Shown here in pieces: positions 23,215-35,520 of a stretch of DNA of 64,000 bases. The stretch covers positions 134,072,416 through 134,136,415 of the forward strand of contig NC_068938.1 of NCBI RefSeq assembly GCF_016801865.2, read 5' to 3'. Under the pieces are notes generated by a model. It searched no databases. It was given only the letters and a program-made list of their open reading frames with translations, and had not been told where the DNA came from. The stretch comes from Culex pipiens pallens. Its lineage: Eukaryota; Arthropoda; Insecta; Diptera; Culicidae. Both the position numbers and the translations under genes were made by a program. Each line of letters begins with the position of its first letter. Within the stretch, counting starts at the first letter, position 1.

Positions 23215-23891
23215 TACACGGAGAAAAAAGAGTTCCCAAAATCGTGAACAAGCGTTCATGAAATTGGGAACCACGAGCAAAGTGTTCAAATGCCATTTTT
23301 TTTTTGTTCGATGCCACTATCCACTGCGACCAGGAATTAGATCTATTGCGGACTTGCAATTCTATTTATAGAATCACAAAGGCTTCTTCTGTTATTAGGC
23401 AGATGAGACACGCACACACGCTATTGTTGAGCGAGTGTGTCGAGCGATCCACTGCCGTAACTTCGCCGCCGAAGAGGTTTGAATGTTTTTTCAATCCTCT
23501 TTGGCTCTGCCTTTTCCACTCTGTACTGTCCAAATGTATCGCTAGAACCGAAGTGCACATTTTACGTTTACTTATACCCACCTAGCCCTTAGATTCTGGT
23601 TTCTGAAAAACTCGTCCCTTCAAAGCACTTTTTTCGATCGGGCCGTGGAGCTCTGCAGGGCAGTTATACAGAGAACAGTTGGTCCTAATACATGTGAAGA
23701 GTACAGGGGAAAGGATGTGCCGAGCCATGTGGGTTTGAAACCACGACCTTCCGCTCATAAAGCGAAACCTGTAACCATTAGACCACAGGAGCTTTTTCAA
23801 AAACTTACCATGGAATTTAAACACTTTGTTCGTGGTTCCCAAATTCATGAACGCTTGTTCACGATTTTGGGAACTCTTTTTTCGCCGTGTA
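23215..23891. mobile_element. TACACGGAGAAAAAAGAGTTCCC MITE, enlarged by a nested SINE
   Basis: Left end TACACGGAGAAAAAAGAGTT then CCCAAAATCGTGAAC; right end is the inverse, ending CGCCGTGTA. The compact copy at 57092-57276 is only 185 bp, so roughly 490 bp in the middle here is foreign. TA at both edges suggests a Tc1/mariner-type MITE. Confidence 0.85.
23296..23793 (-). mobile_element. tRNA-derived SINE nested in the MITE, minus strand
   Basis: On the minus strand it starts AGCTCCTGTGGTCTAATGGT. The A box TGGTCTAATGG is a perfect consensus match (23775-23785), and a degenerate B box GGTTTCAAACC follows (23732-23742). The body runs to a poly(A) tail, seen as the T-run 23296-23305. The order tRNA head, body, poly(A) is that of a SINE. 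It interrupts the MITE between GCCAT (23291-23295) and TTTTTCAAAAAC. The target duplication could not be fixed. Confidence 0.65.
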
Positions 23892-24004
23892 GAGAATACA
23901 CCATATTATTTTTTTAAGTCACCTTTTTTTAAACGATTCTTGATTTACGCAACTTTTTTTAAGTCATGACTTAAAATGAGAATGTCCATGACTTAAATTG
24001 AGAA

Positions 24005-24219
24005 CCGTAATCTGGGGTGAGTCGGGACTACAGTCTGAATAGGGACAGCAGTTTTTAGAGCACTTAAAGCTTTTAAATTTGGAGATGGATGTACACATTT
24101 TGTTGGCCTGAGTCTGTTCTAACCGAAACCAACCAGAAAAATCAAAATATTGTGCTCCAACATGGTTAAATCTGCTGTCCCAATTCGCCCCATGTGTCCC
24201 GATTGACCCCAGTTTACGG
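24005..24219. mobile_element. 215-bp MITE (CCGTAA.CTGGGGT ends)
   Basis: Left CCGTAATCTGGGGTGAGTCG then GGAC; right inverse GTCCCGATTGACCCC then AGTTTACGG. Both arms also contain a GGGACAGCAG/CTGCTGTCCC block. Hairpin-like and non-coding. Confidence 0.75.
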
Positions 24220-26154
24220 AATATGACTTAAATTAAGAATCTTTGGGACTTCGTAATTTGTTGGAGAATTTTCAAAATGAATCAATTGTATTTTGTTGAG
24301 TTATGTTATTAAAACATTTTAGCATGGGTTTGGAACACCTGGGATGTTCTAGTCCATCCGAAACTTCCGGAAGTTTTGTGCAGCAGGCTAACCGAAGAAA
24401 CAAGTCGAAGCTTCAAAATTTTGACAACGGATCCTACCCAGACAGCTTCAGTGAGGGCGGTAGGCTACAGTGTATTGTTGTAACCACTTATTGGGATGAT
24501 CTGAGTCATCCAAGGACTCCCTGGAGTCAAGACCGGTGGGTCTACCGCCGTAACAAGCAAGAGGTCGACGGATTTTGACCCTGGAACATACCCGCATAGC
24601 TTCAGTGAGTATGGTAGACTACTTTACTGATGTGTTGGGATGTCCTGGGTCATCCGATTCTCGATTTAAAAACCCCCATTTCGTTGTGTAAATCAAGACT
24701 ATGGTGTATTTCCAAAGCAATCATTGATCCATGGATTTCTTGTTTACAAGCAAGGACAAATAAATTTTGGCCTTATTGACACTTTGAAATTTAAAAGAAA
24801 AGTTCAAATTGATACATTGAAAGCCGAGAATTTGTTAGATGATTTTTTTCAACGTAATTTGAAATTTATACTTTCTTTGGAAAACAATTGTGATAATCTC
24901 ATCGCGTCGTTATTGGACGTCCCTCTAAAGCGACAGCAACAGCATATCTCTGATCCAAAAACGCGTAGTTTTGGTGGCCAAGTGAATTCTCCTAACCTAA
25001 CAAAACCGTCTAAATCTGCCGTGGGGGCATCTCAACCTACGGCTATAGTAACGCGATGTCGCGCGGTGACCACCACGTGATATATTGGCACTAGGTTAAA
25101 CCTGACCGTGCTGTTCTAGGTCTGGCTCGGAACATGCCACGGGTGCGTGTAATAATTCACGTGTGCTACTGCTGCTGCTTATTTTGTCCGCCACAGTTTT
25201 GTTACTACACCTTGTTATTTGTTCGCGGAAAAAAGACGCCCCGCCGCCACCGCCGCCGTATCGTGGTCGAGAGCAGAGTGTGGCCAGCCACCTGAAAACA
25301 TTCCTAGGCCTAGGGGCAGGATTTTCCGCTGCAGTAGTGTACAAAACATTGCTTTCCTGATATAATTATAATTTTAAGGTTTGCATGTTACGGTACGTGT
25401 TTTAATAAATCAAACCCCTATCAGCTACAGACTTGACTTGGTTTCCAATTATGTTTGGATTTGCATTAATTTGCTGGAATTATTTTCTGCTATTTTAATT
25501 TTATGGAAAGAGAAACAAGTTAGCTTTAGAATCGAAACTTTTAATCAAGTCAAGGTATTTTTTCTTCAAAACATAAAATTCCTTAACCTAGTATGGTTCA
25601 GTGCATGTCCCCTCTCGGAACATCCCTGTGGGAAAAGTCTACTACTTTTAGCAGTAATTATTCCATTATTCTAGTTTTTAACTTAAGATCTGCAACGATG
25701 CCGTTTACATGAACACATCCTTCAAAGTAACGTCGTAAATCTCCAGCCAACCTGTCTTCCAGGGATGCATGCATTGACGAAGACGACTACTTATTCGTGC
25801 ACCGGCTGGAGCTGAAACAAACGAGAAAACTTTCAACGTCAGAGCGGCATCTTCCCACCCGTACGAAGAAGATGTCAATAAATGGAAAGTTTTCCCATTT
25901 TCCCAGCAACTTTTGTTTATTTTTCCAACAACGACGACGACGACGACGGTTGGTTGACGGCGATGGTTGCAATTTGTTTCAAGGAGCGTAGTTTCACCGG
26001 AAAATCCCCCCAGATCAGGATGAGTGCGTTTTTTGTTGAGATTTTTTTTTTTGGGAAAGAGGATTTGTTGACTTTTTGAAGCTGAAAAATTATTGTTTGC
26101 AAAGTGTTCAAAGATGTGATGTCGAAAACTGATTATCTGCAATATCGTGTTTGA
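24220..26154. other. Mixed region: short diverged repeats, then an unassigned island
   Basis: At 24400-24660 a ~175-bp motif is repeated imperfectly (CTTCAGTGAG-GGTAG-CTAC followed by GGGATG-TC-TG-GTCATCC). From 24700 to 25650 there are plus-strand open stretches, one hydrophobic at 25163-25230 followed by a proline run, but none starts with a convincing ATG or matches a family I know. A CGACGACGACGACG tract lies at 25932-25948. No gene is assigned. Confidence 0.35.
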
Positions 26155-26157
26155 TTA

Positions 26158-26821
26158 CACAGTTCAACAAAAAATCAAATGTTTCTTGTCTCTGAGACGA
26201 GAATATGTGTTCCTAGTAGATTTTTGCCTGCTGAATCCGAATCCGGGTCCAGAATTGCTCCAAATGGTCCCAATTTTGAGATACACCCGCTTGAAATGTT
26301 AGTTCAGGCCAAAATTAGCTACTTTGTCGACTATTTTACAAAAGAACTATTGAAAAAACAAATAAACCAGTAAATGTATCTTAAAGTTCACGTTTTCCCC
26401 TTTCTGAAACACCCTTGGATTTTAAAATTTGATTGTTTCTTCGCATATTTATAGCCATTTTAAAATTAGAATTTGACTTGCATGCAAGTTGGAAAACTTG
26501 AATGATAACCAACTGAAAATATAATTTAAAAATGGTTATAAGTATGCGTAGAAACAATCAAATTTTAAAAACCAGGGATGTTTCAGAAAGGGGAAAACGT
26601 GAACTTTAAGAAACATGTATTGGTTTATTTGTTTATTCAATAGTTCTTTTGTAAAATAGTCGACAAAGTAGCTAATTCTGGCCTAAACTAACATTTCAAA
26701 CGGGTGTATCTCAAAATTGAGACCATTTGGAGCAATTCGGGACCCGGATTCGGATTCAGCAGACAAAATTTTACTAGGAACACATATACTCGTCTCAGAG
26801 ACAAAATCTTGTTGGACTGTG
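26158..26821. mobile_element. 664-bp foldback element, 3-bp TSD (TTA)
   Basis: Begins CACAGTTCAACAAAAAATC and ends GTTGGACTGTG, with inverted arms of about 300 bp that share TCTGAGACGAG, CCGAATCCGGGTCC and GGGGAAAACGTGAAC blocks. TTA is duplicated at 26155-26157 and 26822-26824, fitting PIF/Harbinger-like (TWA) insertion. No transposase. Confidence 0.85.
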
Positions 26822-26824
26822 TTA

Positions 26825-27589
26825 CCTTCAAATACATTTCTTTAATTCGTGAGTGGACCAAAATCCACTCCAAATCATCCCCCAGTTGTCCAATAAACTG
26901 ACACTCACCAGGGTTGCCACTGTGGCAGCCCCGAACCGAGTCGTTGCCACTCTGACAGATCCTGACGTGACCTGGACCAAGGTCAATCAAACGAGGTGCG
27001 ATGATTAACTGCAAACTGGCACGACTGGCACTCGACGGTGGATCCAAAAACCGCAGAAGTGGCCACCGGATTGCATTCCGGCCACCGGCATCCAGCGGGT
27101 ATCAAATTCGCCAAATTGCGCTCCGGGGGTTTCATTTCGACGGTGTGGATTCCGCGTTTCCAAGCGTTAAATCATAAAACGCGCCGCAATTTCGATTCGT
27201 AGAAGTAGGATCTTTGGTTGGACCTATATCACTCTCCCGGTTGGCCATTTCCAATGCGCAGCGCTAGCCAATATATCAATTCGGGACGAGCCAACTTTGG
27301 CACTCGAGACGCATTCGAGGTGTTAAATTGGAATATTTGCGCATCCTTGCTCGTTCGTTACTGTTTGAGTTTGGATTGGTTCAGATCCTAGCGTTTTGAA
27401 TGCTTCACGCTGATTGATGCAATACTACGTGAAATGAATGCATAATGCATCATTCTTAAAATAGACGTTTATCTCATTTATGATTTTTGTAGGCAATTTA
27501 TTTGGGTCATTATATGTCATCTGAGTCGGAAGACACGCTGGCATTTTGGATTGTCAAGTGGAGCAAAATTTCTATGTATCAGATATTGA
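26825..27589. other. Non-repetitive island
   Basis: GC-balanced sequence with CCGGCCACCGG and GGCCACCGGATTGCATTCCGG motifs at 27060-27090. No terminal repeats and no coding exon recognised. Confidence 0.4.
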
Positions 27590-28345
27590 AATCACTGAAG
27601 ACCTTCCCATAGCATCTTGGCTTGGAAGGCTCTTCGGCGTGTCTATTATGAAAATCCTCCCATAGCATCGTAGCTCTAAAGGCATAGAAAAGCCAATACC
27701 TTGTAAACAGGTATTACAGCGAAAAGCTATGTGCATGATGAGTCTGCAACTTCAACTATCGGACTAACATTCTTCCCTTTTGTTGAATTGCAGGTTTTTT
27801 GGGAGGGCGCCGGTACTGACTAATAAATTCGGGATCTTCATCTAATCTAATCTAATCTAATCAGACCCTAGCGTAGCCAATCTTTCGAAGGGATCCTGGA
27901 GAGTGCCTTAGGTTAGATGACGCCTAGCACTCTTCTTGTCATTTATTAACGTTTGTAGTGCGCCATTGCATTAGAAATGCATTGAAACATCTCAACCGTT
28001 AAAGCGGCCAGGCCTACTGCGTTAAGCCGTATCGCAGAGATGACTCGTAATTGGGTTGAGTTTGAGCACTGAGTGTTCGAACAACAACACAATTCTGAAT
28101 CGACAGGGGAGGAAGAAGCGTGGGGACACACCACCATACGCTCCAAGATTTTTGGTTGGTACTCCGGAACCCTCTGGGATGGGACATTGTATTTACACGA
28201 ATGCCCTGACTAATAAAGTCGGGATCTTTAGAGGTTAAACAGTGAACGATGCTTGGCTCCCAAACATCATTTTTGATTCATTGTTTAACTTCAGCTGATC
28301 TGTCAACAACGGAGTAGCAGCTCATTGGCAGTCAACCATTTCCAA
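27590..28345 (+). repeat. Fragments related to the 17404-18534 retroelement, with a (TAATC)n tail
   Basis: 27590-27865 contains CATAGCATC-type repeats, a GGGAGGGCGCCGGTACTGAC block (compare the inverse of 17555-17575) and ends in about five TAATC units (27840-27864). 28200-28345 repeats ACTAATAAAGTCGGGATCTT and ends with GGAGTAGCAGCTCATTGGCAG, the inverse of the sequence at 17437-17457. The shared blocks with different tails suggest a family of short retroelements. Partial copies. Confidence 0.55.
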
Positions 28346-28970
28346 CTGATCTTAAAACCTGGTTGAGAAAACTCATAAAACTTAATTTATGGACTTTCGC
28401 CTATTACGCTTCAGTCTGGTCGAAATTTTCAATTAAGATTTAAATATAAATAATAGAATGTAACAAAACGGGTCAATTATGCAGGCATTTCAGGGCATGA
28501 TCCCCTAGGTGTACTGAACCCGAATCCCAAATATGAGCTTGATTGGTTGCGACAGGACCTGGCGCTTTGACTTTGAATTTTAAATGGGATTTAACCCGTA
28601 AAATCGGTGCGTTTTGGGTTTTGCCAGTTTTGAGCCCCTTAACGATTTTTGCATTTTTCAAAAATCTCATGAGCTCATAGTCCTTATTTCAGGCAACAAC
28701 TTTGCCCAAGAGTGCTAAATTATTTGTCCACTATTTGAAATGATACAGAATTTATAACACCGCCCCTTAAAACATCAACATTTTTTAAGCGCTTCTGGCA
28801 ACACCATCAGCTTGCTTGGTTGCATGAGCGTCGCGACGCCAGCCTCGATCATTTCTGCAGTAGCAGCAAGTTATGCCAGAAGATAGTGAAGAAAAAGTTG
28901 ACTTTAACAGCGGTAGTGTTATAAATTCTATAACATTTTGAATAATGGAGCAATTCTCTACGAAATAGAT
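28346..28970. other. Unassigned sequence
   Basis: No gene recognised; words typical of dispersed repeats, but no ends found. Confidence 0.35.
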
Positions 28971-28974
28971 CTTT

Positions 28975-29380
28975 TTAAAATTTAATTTTTGTTTTTTTTT
29001 AATCCGACTGAAACTTTTTTGGTGCCTTCCGTATGCCCAATGAAGCCATTTTGCATCATTAGCACTTGTAGCACCAACGGGGTCAAAACTTACGCGAAGC
29101 ACAAAGAAGGTCAAAAAAGTTGGAAATGCACTCAACCGATTTGAATGATTCTTGTTCCATTCGATCCGGAAGGATGTCAAAAATCACCTTCAACAAGTTG
29201 GATCCAAAACAGATGCGTCTACCCTTAGTAACAATGAAAAAAGCATTTCCAACTTTTTTTCCAACGGTTCAAAGAGCAGGTAAAGTTGCATTTCCAACTT
29301 TTTTGACCCCGTTGGGGCTACAAGTGTTAGTTTGTCCATAAAATTTTCCATACAAATTTGGCAGCTGTTTTGTATAGACA
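28975..29380. repeat. Dispersed repeat (GCCATTTTGCATCATTAG family), split by a MITE
   Basis: AATCCGACTGAAACTTTTTTGG...GCCATTTTGCATCATTAG and TTTGTCCATA...CAAATTTGGCAGCTG match, in inverse, the uninterrupted copy at 42815-42925 and more weakly 45880-45985. A 264-bp element interrupts this copy. Confidence 0.75.
29063..29326. mobile_element. 264-bp MITE, 4-bp TSD (TTAG), confirmed by empty site
   Basis: Begins CACTTGTAGCACCAACGGGG and ends CCCCGTTGGGGCTACAAGTG. TTAG flanks both sides (29059-29062 and 29327-29330). The related sequence at 42850-42867 reads GACAAACTAATGATGCAA (inverse) with no insert, giving the pre-insertion state. Confidence 0.88.
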
Positions 29381-30305
29381 TATGATATGTCGAATGATAG
29401 GGTTTCTCTCATATACCGGGAACCAGTTCCAGAATTGCCAGTATGGATCAGGGAACAACGGCATTACCGTAGATTGACATATCTTTCAATTTCATGAAGT
29501 TTGATATGTCAGATGGTAGGGTTTCTCTCATATTCCGGAAGTGTTCCCAAGGGGCCACCGGTAACCGGTTCCAGATTTGCCAGGATGGCTCAGTGAACAA
29601 CGGCATTACCAAAGATGGACATATCTTTCAATTTCATGGAGTTTGATGTGCAACATGATGGGTTTTCACCAAAAAAGTCAAGTTGGCCGTTTATCGGATA
29701 CCCGCAAACCTGTTCCAGGTTACCCGGAAGTGGCCACTAACACTCCAGAGTGGTTCTGGCAATCGTGTATTGTGTTTTTAGTAAGTTTTATGGATCAATT
29801 TCAACTATCATGAGAGTATTGGTATCACATATATGTGAAAAACAGTAAAACATGAACTTTTCGGATGTTCCGGATTTCCGGAACCGGCAGGTCACCTGGC
29901 CCTGATATTAGTATTTGTGGTCAAAGTACAGGTAAATACCTGTCGAATGCAACCCGGAGAAACCTGATTGGTTGAAATTTGCCGGAGACACTGGTTGGTA
30001 AATCCGGTTTTCGGAAAGGGGACAGCTTTCATTTGTGACTAAAAGAACCGGAATGGGTCAAAAACTGGATTTTTGACGATTTTTTTAAGTTTGGATCGAA
30101 AAGGACCCCAATACCTTTAAAGTAACTTTTTTTTATGGACGCTCCCCTAGGGTTCGTCCAAGGTTTGTTTGTTTTGTGAAATATACTATAAATTTAATGT
30201 CAGAAAATTTCAAGGCTTTAGCATATATATAGCAAAAGTTATGGCAAATTTAATTTTCAAAAAGGCCGAAAAGGACCCCAATACCGTAGGAAGGTTAACA
30301 AGTTG
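29381..30305. repeat. Dispersed ~1-kb repeat, copy 1
   Basis: Contains two ~130-bp sub-repeats (ATGATAGGGTTTCTCTCATAT..., about 29393 and 29515), AACACTCCAGAGTGGTTCTGG, GGATGTTCCGGATTTCCGGA and a terminal GGACCCCAATACCGTAGGAAGG. The same order of blocks occurs at 34380-35415. Non-coding. Confidence 0.75.
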
Positions 30306-32110
30306 TTTTTTTAGAAAATGATTCCAGGCCACGTTCCAGACTGCTTATTTTGTCGCCAAAATTTTATTTATTTGAACTATTCGTAATTTTCAAATGTTTG
30401 GCTAGAAAATATCAAAGGCCACCATCTTGGGCCCACTGGGCCTACAACAAGAGGTACGCTCAGTTTGTATGGGAACTGTCAACATGCTCCCGGGCTGCAT
30501 AAGTTTTTGAAAAAAAAAAAAAAAAACAATTTAATCTTTAAAGTCAAAGCGCCAGGTCCTCAAATGTTGTTACATCTTAATAAAGAATCAAGTGAGAATG
30601 TAATTTAATTAAATTGTAAATTCATATCGACTAGCCATCCATGCTGTGATTCTATGAAACGGGTAGTATGTAATATTATGGATTGGTGGCGGATCAACAT
30701 TTTTATCCTGTTTGATTTTTTAATTTTTCTCTAAATAATTTTAGTAATATATCTAACTTTTTGAGGGACGGTTTCAAACCTTGTTGTTGTTGTTTAAACG
30801 CCTTCATTGTTTTCCCCTAATAAGATGCTAATGGTCAAATTCAATTGCAAAACGTGATTCACGGTGCACACAATAACTCATAAGGCACTCACTCTACCCA
30901 CCGAGGCAGGAAATTGGATTATGAATTCGTGGCTCGTCGGCGACTTAACGCCGTTGCATTAAATCAACACGCACTCGCGAAACTAGTTAGTGACCACGCG
31001 CAGGAGTACAATCGTTAATCGTTTGCTATTTGCATTCAAATGGCCTCTAAATGCAACGGCAAACATAATTCAAAATCAATTTCGCTTCGCAAAACGGCAA
31101 TTGACCACGGGGACTTTGGATGCGTTTATCATGCATTTGAATGCAGTTTCAGCCAAATTGAGTTTGCTAACGAAAACTAGCTCTCCTCACCATTGTAGGC
31201 AAAGCTGGAGGTATACTTTTTTAAATTGCCTTATCAAAAGTTATCACATGAATTCAAATTGGAGGAGGCCATATGTGGTCGCAAAAAGTTTCCGTTTTCA
31301 TTCCACAAACTGCAGCAAATCTGCAAACTGCAGATTTGAGTTTTCCAATAACGGTAAGTGCGGCTCCCAAAACTCGTGACTAAAGTTAGACCACGTGAAA
31401 ATTTGCCGCACCCAACTATTTCCATTCTAGCGATAGTTGGGCAAGAAAGACTAAACTTTGTTGCAAAAGTTAAATTTCTTCCCAGTCCTAACAACTATGT
31501 TGTTGGCGGAAGTGTTGCCAGCTGTGAGTGTAACAAAGTTAAAATGTGACGAAAATTTAGAGCGCGGCGCGAATTGGGAGACGGCATCCGTTTCGATTCA
31601 AAAGTTGGCACCCAGCACCACACCTTTTCCACGTGGCCGGAGTGCAGGAAGAGGATGTCATCGTCTGGTGGGATTTAATCAAGTGGAATTGAGCAACTCC
31701 CCGGTTGATGAGCACACACACAGCTGATGATGATAGCGCTTAAAGTTTGACTGCTGGTGGTGTTACATCGTTGTGAGCTGTTTGATTATGTTGAAATATT
31801 GTGACACGTGGATTTGAGGAACGATTTTAAAATCTTTTAATGGGGTTTTTTTTTAATAATCGATTCATCGGCTCCTTTACACTGGAACTCCCAACGCATG
31901 CCCAACTTACACGGACGCCCAAGTCTTGCTGGTTCAACTCGCTGGTTCCCGGGCATAACTCGACCTATCGAGACGATTCTTTTTCCAGGGATTTTTAGGG
32001 ATGACTAGATGATCCTTAAATTTTACGGAACTCGATTTGATCAAATCTGTAATTTTTGCCATAAAAAAATTATCCCAATATTTTGAACATGCTTTCATCC
32101 GCTGCTGCTA
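30306..32110. other. AT-rich flank then non-repetitive island
   Basis: A poly(A) run lies at 30510-30526. From about 30880 to 31780 the sequence is non-repetitive and GC-balanced, with no terminal repeats. No exon recognised. Confidence 0.4.
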
Positions 32111-33609
32111 AGGGTCATTCCTTCTCAATCGTGCACAAACTGGACTGTTGATACCGTCGAAACAAGCAAGAATCTCGATTTCCGTCCTTCCGTCGCATGT
32201 TTGGCACCACCCCAAAGTTTCTCCTTTTATTGCATTGGAGTTAAGAGCGAGTTTTTCACCGATGTGAAACAGGTCGTATCGAGGTGCTCCGATTTGGATG
32301 AAACTTTCAGTGTTTGTTTGTCTATACATGAGATGAACTCATGCCAAATATGAGCCCTTTACGACAAAGGGAAGTGGGGTAAAACGGGCATTGTAGTTTG
32401 AGTTCCAAAACACATGAAAAATCTTAAAATTGCTCGCATTTCTGTAAAACTTCATCAATTCCAACTCTCTTAGATGCATTCGAATGGTCTTTTGAAGCAC
32501 TTCAAAATGTGCCATAGACATCCAGGATTGGTTTGACTTTTTCTCATAGCTTTTGCAAATTACTGTTAAAAATGGATTTTTTTTAAAACCTTAATAACTT
32601 TTCCCAACAGCCTCCAACACCCATACTCCCATAGGTCAAAAGTTAGGGAATTTCATGGACTATAAGCCTACGGTATTAACTTTTTGGCCAATCGCAGTTT
32701 TTCTCATAGTTTTTCGATTTTTCTACAACAAACATTTTACAACGTTAGTTTTTGCCCTGTAGGTCTCCATAGCGGCATTTTTTGGTCTCAATTTTGTCAT
32801 ATTCGGAATCCTCGGACAATTTCACGTAAGTTAGAAGTATTGGAGTTGTAAATTTGATTGGAAAAATTGCCGTTTAGAATAAATTAAAATATTTTTTAAC
32901 AATTTGTTGGATTGGGGGTAAAACAGGTTTTCGCCTACTTGATACAGCATTTGACGTATTGGTCATAGGGTTAATAAGATCTTTTTCTTTTTTCAAAAAT
33001 GTTTTATTTAATTATTTTTTAAAGAAATATTACAACTCCAATACTTCTAACTTACGTGAAATTGTCCGAGGATTCCGAATATGACAAAATTGAGACCAAA
33101 AAGTGCCGTCTTCTCGGTCTACAGGGCAAAAACTAACGTTGTAAAATGTTTGTTCTAGAAAAACCGTAAAACTATGAGAAAAACTGCGATTGGCCAAAAA
33201 GTTAATACCGTAGGCTTATAGTCCATGAAATTCCCTAACTTTTGACCTATGGGAGTATGGGTGTTGGAGGCTGTTGGGAAAAGTTATTAAGGTTTTAAAA
33301 AAATCCATTTTTAACAGTAATTTGCAAAAGCTATGAGAAAAAGTCAAACCAATCCTGGATGTCTATAGCACATTTTGAAGGGCTTCAAAAGACCATTCGA
33401 ATGCATCTATGAGAGTTGGAATTGATGAAGTTTTACGGAAATGCGAGCAATTTTAAGATTTTTCATGTTTTTTGGACCTCAAACTTCAATGCCCGTTTTA
33501 CCCCACTTCCCTTTGTCGTAGAGGGCTCATATTTGGCATGAGTTCATCTCATGTATAGACAAACAAACCCTGAAAGTTTCATCCAAATCGGAGCACCTCG
33601 ATACGACCT
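32111..33609. mobile_element. Foldback element related to the GGGTCATTCC family
   Basis: 32111 starts GGGTCATTCCTTCTCAATCG then TGCACAAACTGGACTGTTGATACC, a diverged match to the left end of the element at 7676. Inside it are two long inverted arms, about 32271-32858 and 33025-33609, sharing CATGCCAAATATGAGCCCT, AAGTTAGGGAATTTCATGGA and GTTGTAAAATGTTTG blocks; the spacer is about 165 bp. A right GGAATGACCC end was not found. Confidence 0.75.
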
Positions 33610-34379
33610 CTAGAACAAACCGAGCAGAATCTACAAATACTGCCTCTTAAACATTTTCAAATTGCGATATCTCTGAAATCGCGATGTTATCACTGACCCA
33701 AAAAGTTGCGTTTTTCGTCGATTTTTGCAAAAACCATATTTTTCATCATATCTCCGGATCGGCTGAACCAATTTTGGAGTGCTACAATTCAAAAGAATGG
33801 TTATTAGTTGGACTTTTGAGGAAAAATACGTTGAGGTAAAAAAAAAACTAGCTGAATATTTGAAAAGGTCCTATGAAAATTTCATTTGCCGACTTCAAGG
33901 TCTCGGGTCCAAAGAGCTCATGTCTGAAAATATTTTTCCCTGATTCCTTGTAATATTTTACATAACATATCCAAAAATTGCGAACATCCATTAAAACGTT
34001 TCGGAGTTATGATTTTATAAACATCTTCTGCGAGTGCTACCGAAGTTCTGGATGGGATGCGCCACCTCAGTCAACCCTCTGCTGCAGCGGATGTCCCCTT
34101 GAGCTGTGATACTAGAATAATAAACGCTCCTCTTATTATCCCCCACCTATTAGCTATTTCGAAAGTTATTTTGTAACTTTTTTCCTTTAGTAGATTTACT
34201 CGATTCATTTAGCACCCGCAAACTCTGTTCCCAAATTTGAATTAATCAACTGTTGAAAGGTAGTCCACATCTCAGCTTAGGATAGTAACCCGTGAAAATG
34301 TCGTCACCGGCAAAAAAAAACGCATTTTTCACTAAAACTGCGATTACTTTAAAATTTAAGCAGTGACCCTTGAGGACAC
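33610..34379. other. Unassigned sequence
   Basis: Repeat-like wording but no ends and no coding frame recognised. May be the lost right part of the preceding element. Confidence 0.35.
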
Positions 34380-35415
34380 TTTCGGAATATGAGAGAAACC
34401 CTTTCATCCGACATATCAAACTTCATGAAATTGAAAGATACGATCATGCCGTTGTCCGCTGATCTATTCTGGAACTGGTTCCCGGTGGCACTTTGGGGAC
34501 ACTCCCGGAATATGAGAGAAACCCTATCATCCGTCTTATCAAACTTAATGGAATTGAATGATATGTCGGATGATAGGGTTTGGTTTATTTATATTCCGGA
34601 AGTGTCCCAAACGGGTTACCGGTAACTGGTTCCAGATTGGCCAGAATGGGTCAGCGACAACGTCATGACCGTAGATTTTCATATATTTCAATTTCATGAA
34701 TTTTGATATGCAACATGATGGATTTTCAATAAAAAAAATTAAGTTGGTCATTCATCGGGTACCCAAGAACCGTTTCCAGGTTACCCGGAAGTTTCCACTA
34801 ACATTCCAGATTGGTTCTGGCAATCGTGTATTGTGTTTTTAGTTAGTTTTATGGATCAATTCCAATTATCATGGGAACTTTTCGGATGTTCCGAATTTCC
34901 GGAACCGGTAGGCCACCTGGCTCTGATATTAATATTTGTGGTCGAATGCAACCCGGAGCGTCCTGATTGGTTGAAATTTGCCGGAGATACAGGTCGTCAA
35001 ATTTAGGGTCTCATAAAGGTCTTTTTTCGGTTGTAGCCGATTCTTGGTGGCCGCAGTGACCAAATCCGGGTTTCCAGGTCGGTTTAAAAAAGAAGACGTT
35101 CTAAGCTTTCAATTGTGACCAACTGAAAACTGAAATCGGTCAAAAACTGGATTTTTGCCGATTTTTTAAAGTTTGGGGTCGAAAAGGACCCCAATACCTA
35201 AAGAAACTTTGTTATAGACACTCCCCTAGGGATCTTCCGAGGTTTATTTGTTTTGTGAAACGTGTATTTTATACTATAAATTTAAAGTCTAAAAAAATCA
35301 AGGCCATGCCAGAGCCTTGATTTTTTTAGACTTTAAATTTATAGTATAAATTTATAGCAAAAGTTATGGCAAATTTAATTCTCAAAAAGGACCCCAATAC
35401 CGTAGGAAGGTTAAA
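34380..35415. repeat. Dispersed ~1-kb repeat, copy 2
   Basis: Matches 29381-30305 block for block, including the GAGAGAAACCCT.TCATCC sub-repeat in inverse and the closing GGACCCCAATACCGTAGGAAGG. It carries an extra perfect hairpin (35268-35350) absent from copy 1. Confidence 0.75.
35268..35350. repeat. Perfect 37-bp inverted repeat, 9-base loop
   Basis: Left arm 35268-35304 and right arm 35314-35350 are exact reverse complements, with central bases TCAAGGC/GCCTTGA and loop CATGCCAGA. Copy 1 of the surrounding repeat (near 30186) has only the left arm. Confidence 0.95.
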
Positions 35416-35520
35416 TACGTATGAAATGCAATGGAATCATACTGACCATGGTAGAAAAGTGTTCAAAGTATTTCAAGAAGAAGTTTTCATAAAATTTTGA
35501 AAAGTTTAAATAGTTAGTTA

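Noticed and set aside
24724..25080. 118-codon plus-strand frame
   Set aside because: It begins with TTG and shows no recognisable domain; low confidence that it is coding.
25163..25360. Small protein with a leucine-rich hydrophobic start and proline run
   Set aside because: It starts at GTG, not ATG, overlaps an equally long antisense frame, and resembles nothing I know.
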